Assembly (NCBI GenBank): GCA_900547825.1
Contig: URII01000011.1
Location: 1-55,314, forward strand
Direction of reading: 5' to 3'
Length of the DNA stretch: 55,314 nucleotides
Source of the DNA: an uncultured Porphyromonadaceae bacterium
GTDB taxonomy: Bacteria; Bacteroidota; Bacteroidia; Bacteroidales; Muribaculaceae
The position numbers and the translations under genes were made by a program. The notes beneath the pieces were generated by a model that searched no databases, was not told where the DNA came from, and saw nothing but the letters and a program-made list of their open reading frames with translations. Positions 53,920-55,314 of the stretch are shown one piece after another (within the stretch, counting starts at the first letter, position 1; the number at the start of each line of letters is the position of its first letter).

Positions 53920-54139
53920 TTTAAATTTGTGTTGTCGTTCTTTAGAGCTTCTTGGTTGCTTTCTTCTTTGAATCTTCAACGGCGCCCTCCGGCGTTCGTT
54001 TACTCAACCTGTTGAATTTTAGCCTTCCAATAAATCAAAAGAAACGAAGTGTTGATAACTTTTGTTTTCTTGATTCCGGCGCATTCCGGCGCCGTCGGTT
54101 TCGATTTTCGATTAGCGTAAGATCAGGAGTGCTCCGGGC
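53920..54139 (-). other. long spacer between rpsL and rpsG
   Basis: About 220 bases with two GC-rich inverted repeats built on cggcgcc/ggcgccg (about 53992-53998 and 54078-54102) in an AT-rich setting. There is no supported ORF and no clear -7 element on the minus strand. In E. coli the S7 control site lies in this same interval. Confidence 0.4.
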
Positions 54140-54523
54140 TTATTTCTTGGCAGCCTTCGGACGCTTGGCACCGTATTTCGAGCGACGCTGTGTACGGTCC
54201 TTAACGCCGGATGTGTCGAGAGTGCCACGGACAATGTGATAACGCACACCGGGAAGGTCCTTCACACGGCCGCCGCGCACGAGCACGATCGAGTGTTCCT
54301 GAAGGTTGTGTCCCTCGCCGGGTATGTAGCTGTTGACCTCCTTACCGTTGGTAAGGCGCACACGGGCTACTTTACGCATTGCCGAGTTAGGTTTCTTGGG
54401 GGTGGTGGTGTAAACGCGCACACACACGCCGCGACGCTGCGGACATGAGTCAAGTGCGGGCGACTTACTCTTATCCTCAAGTGCCACACGTCCTTTTCTT
54501 ACTAATTGCTGAATTGTAGGCAT
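54140..54523 (-). CDS. rpsL: 30S ribosomal protein S12
   Basis: A 127-residue protein that starts MPTIQQLVRKGRVALEDKSK and carries TTTPKKPNSAMRKVARVRLT and GGRVKDLPGVRYHIVRGTLD. S12 controls decoding accuracy. The lysines in TPKKPNS and GRVKDLPG, where streptomycin-resistance changes occur, are the wild type. It is the first gene of the supercluster, with its own promoter, and is followed by a long spacer before rpsG. Confidence 0.98.
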   Translation of the reverse strand: MPTIQQLVRKGRVALEDKSKSPALDSCPQRRGVCVRVYTTTPKKPNSAMRKVARVRLTNGKEVNSYIPGEGHNLQEHSIVLVRGGRVKDLPGVRYHIVRGTLDTSGVKDRTQRRSKYGAKRPKAAKK

Positions 54524-54671
54524 CTTAGTTGGTTTTAAACTTTAAATTTTACTATGGTTTATATTTCTTATTCCATTCAAGCAGTTCTCACGCACACATC
54601 ACACGCCTACTATCCACCTATCCCTCAACAGGTTAGCGAACAGCGGGGCGCATGTAGCCCGAAAACCGCTG

Positions 54672-54703
54672 CAAATTTAGCACTTATTTTTCTAACTGCC
54701 AAA
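54672..54703 (-). promoter_or_regulatory. main promoter of the rpsL supercluster
   Basis: On the minus strand TTTG (54700-54703) and TAAATTTG (54672-54679) are 20 bases apart, a full Bacteroidota consensus, about 145 bases before the rpsL start. Confidence 0.85.
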
Positions 54704-54794
54704 CAATTCCGCACTTCTTTACTCCAAGAGCACCCACGAAAGCTTTCACAAGGACTTAAATCGACCGTTTAGCCACAAAAATCATCTATTCCTA

Positions 54795-54824
54795 TTGCAT
54801 ATAGAAAATTTATTCCTATATTTA
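54795..54824 (+). promoter_or_regulatory. candidate promoter of the partial right-edge gene
   Basis: TTG at 54795-54797 and TATATTTA at 54817-54824 (last base off consensus) are 19 bases apart and lie 58 bases before the ATG. Confidence 0.5.
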
Positions 54825-54881
54825 CCCACCTAAATGATTCAACCAACCTGTATTCAATAACCCATTAAACATTTATTGCCC

Positions 54882-55314
54882 ATGACCTCTACTCTACCCT
54901 TCCGCCTCACCATCGCCTCCGCCATCGTCGGCCTCTCGGCCCTGATATGTTATTCCGGGCCCGCATCCGAACAGAATGTGGAACGTCTCCGAATCCGCTG
55001 CGACTCTGTCACCGCCGAAGCCTACCGCCTCATGGACTCCGTGCTTAGCCTCGAAGAGCTCCCCACCCCGATAGCCGATCCATCCACCCGGTTTCCCGAC
55101 ACGCTCAGCCGTCCGGAAGCCCTCGCCATACTCAACAAGATCCAACACATACTGCCCCCGATGGAGACGCCCACGCCCGCGCAGATAGATTCAGCCGTAG
55201 CCGCCCTCGATCCCCGCTTCGTCAATTCCATCATGGGTCTTTTGTCCGGAACCATCTTAGACAACAGGGACAAGCCATTGGACTATGCCGCCATACTTGA
55301 CACAGTAACAGCCG
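54882..55314 (+). CDS. exported protein, partial (runs off the right edge)
   Basis: An open frame of 144 codons from ATG 54882 to the window end without a stop. The N-terminus (about 1-25) is a signal sequence with a hydrophobic core LTIASAIVGLSALICYSG; the cysteine at residue 23 could be a lipidation site, but the lipobox is poor. The rest is helical, rich in Asp, Leu and Pro, with repeated SVLSLEELPTPIAD-like stretches. I do not recognise the family, and most of the gene is missing. Codon use is normal for the neighbourhood and a candidate promoter precedes it. Confidence 0.65.
   Translation, partial: MTSTLPFRLTIASAIVGLSALICYSGPASEQNVERLRIRCDSVTAEAYRLMDSVLSLEELPTPIADPSTRFPDTLSRPEALAILNKIQHILPPMETPTPAQIDSAVAALDPRFVNSIMGLLSGTILDNRDKPLDYAAILDTVTA

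Larger units (their letters stand above)
54524..54881. other. divergent intergenic region at the head of the ribosomal supercluster
   Basis: About 360 bases between rpsL (minus) and the partial gene at 54882 (plus). It contains the rpsL promoter and a leader of about 145 bases whose first 30 bases form a hairpin (arms agcgg / ccgct, about 54644-54670), plus a candidate promoter for the plus-strand gene. No trusted ORF. Confidence 0.6.

Overview
The window reads as a chromosomal segment of a gut Bacteroidales bacterium, most probably family Muribaculaceae (inference from gene content and protein style, not from a search). Four things point there. Promoters have the Bacteroidota form (TTG, about 19-21 bases, TAnnTTTG) and Shine-Dalgarno sites are weak. 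There is a type IX secretion-type C-terminal domain, a lipidated TamA homologue (TamL) next to TamB, and a typical Bacteroidota str-S10-spc-alpha ribosomal supercluster. GC content is fairly high, with an AT-richer patch at about 10.5-11.6 kb. No tRNA, rRNA, CRISPR array or insertion sequence was seen.

Layout. 1-3.8 kb: one very large secreted protein with SusE/SusF-like modules and a sorting domain. 4-8.3 kb (minus): a probable operon pdxJ, exbB, exbD, a TonB-like gene, rbfA and a LolC/E-type permease. 8.3-10.4 kb (plus): a small ACT-like protein, NAD kinase and a YgjP-type metallopeptidase. 10.5-11.6 kb: a Panacea-domain antitoxin and its toxin partner, whose reading frame is broken at a run of seven T. 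11.8-13.9 kb: rpmB, rpmG, a 50-residue DUF4295 protein, then rlmN. 14.0-21.1 kb: seven co-directional genes for exported proteins behind one good promoter. They include a lipoprotein and its non-lipidated paralogue, a small beta-barrel, a DUF6175 protein, a CsgG/FlgT-flavoured protein and a WG-repeat protein. This is the best candidate for an undescribed system. 21.2-24.8 kb (minus): a small exported protein, an AlbA/Schlafen-type regulator, mtnN and a GT39-type glycosyltransferase. 25.2-26.6 kb: enolase, preceded by a candidate small RNA. 27.0-27.9 kb: a membrane protein overlapping a winged-helix regulator. 27.9-35.0 kb (minus): tamL and tamB. 35.1-35.7 kb: a DUF308 membrane protein.

35.75-54.5 kb (minus) is the ribosomal supercluster. 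In order of transcription it is rpsL, rpsG, fusA, rpsJ, rplC, rplD, rplW, rplB, rpsS, rplV, rpsC, rplP, rpmC, rpsQ, rplN, rplX, rplE, rpsN, rpsH, rplF, rplR, rpsE, rpmD, rplO, secY, map, infA, rpmJ, rpsM, rpsK, rpsD, rpoA, rplQ. A strong promoter sits before rpsL and a second before rpsM. Four unusually long spacers, before rpsG, rpsH, rpsM and rpsD, break the tight packing. Three of them hold clear hairpins and may be autoregulatory sites. A truncated gene for an exported protein starts at 54882 and runs off the right edge.

How the genes work together: most of the window is core physiology, namely translation, Sec export, outer-membrane assembly (TamL/TamB), energy transduction (ExbB/ExbD/TonB), NADP and vitamin B6 synthesis, and glycolysis. 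The accessory or poorly described parts are the first gene, the toxin-antitoxin patch, the seven-gene envelope cluster and the regulator pairs.
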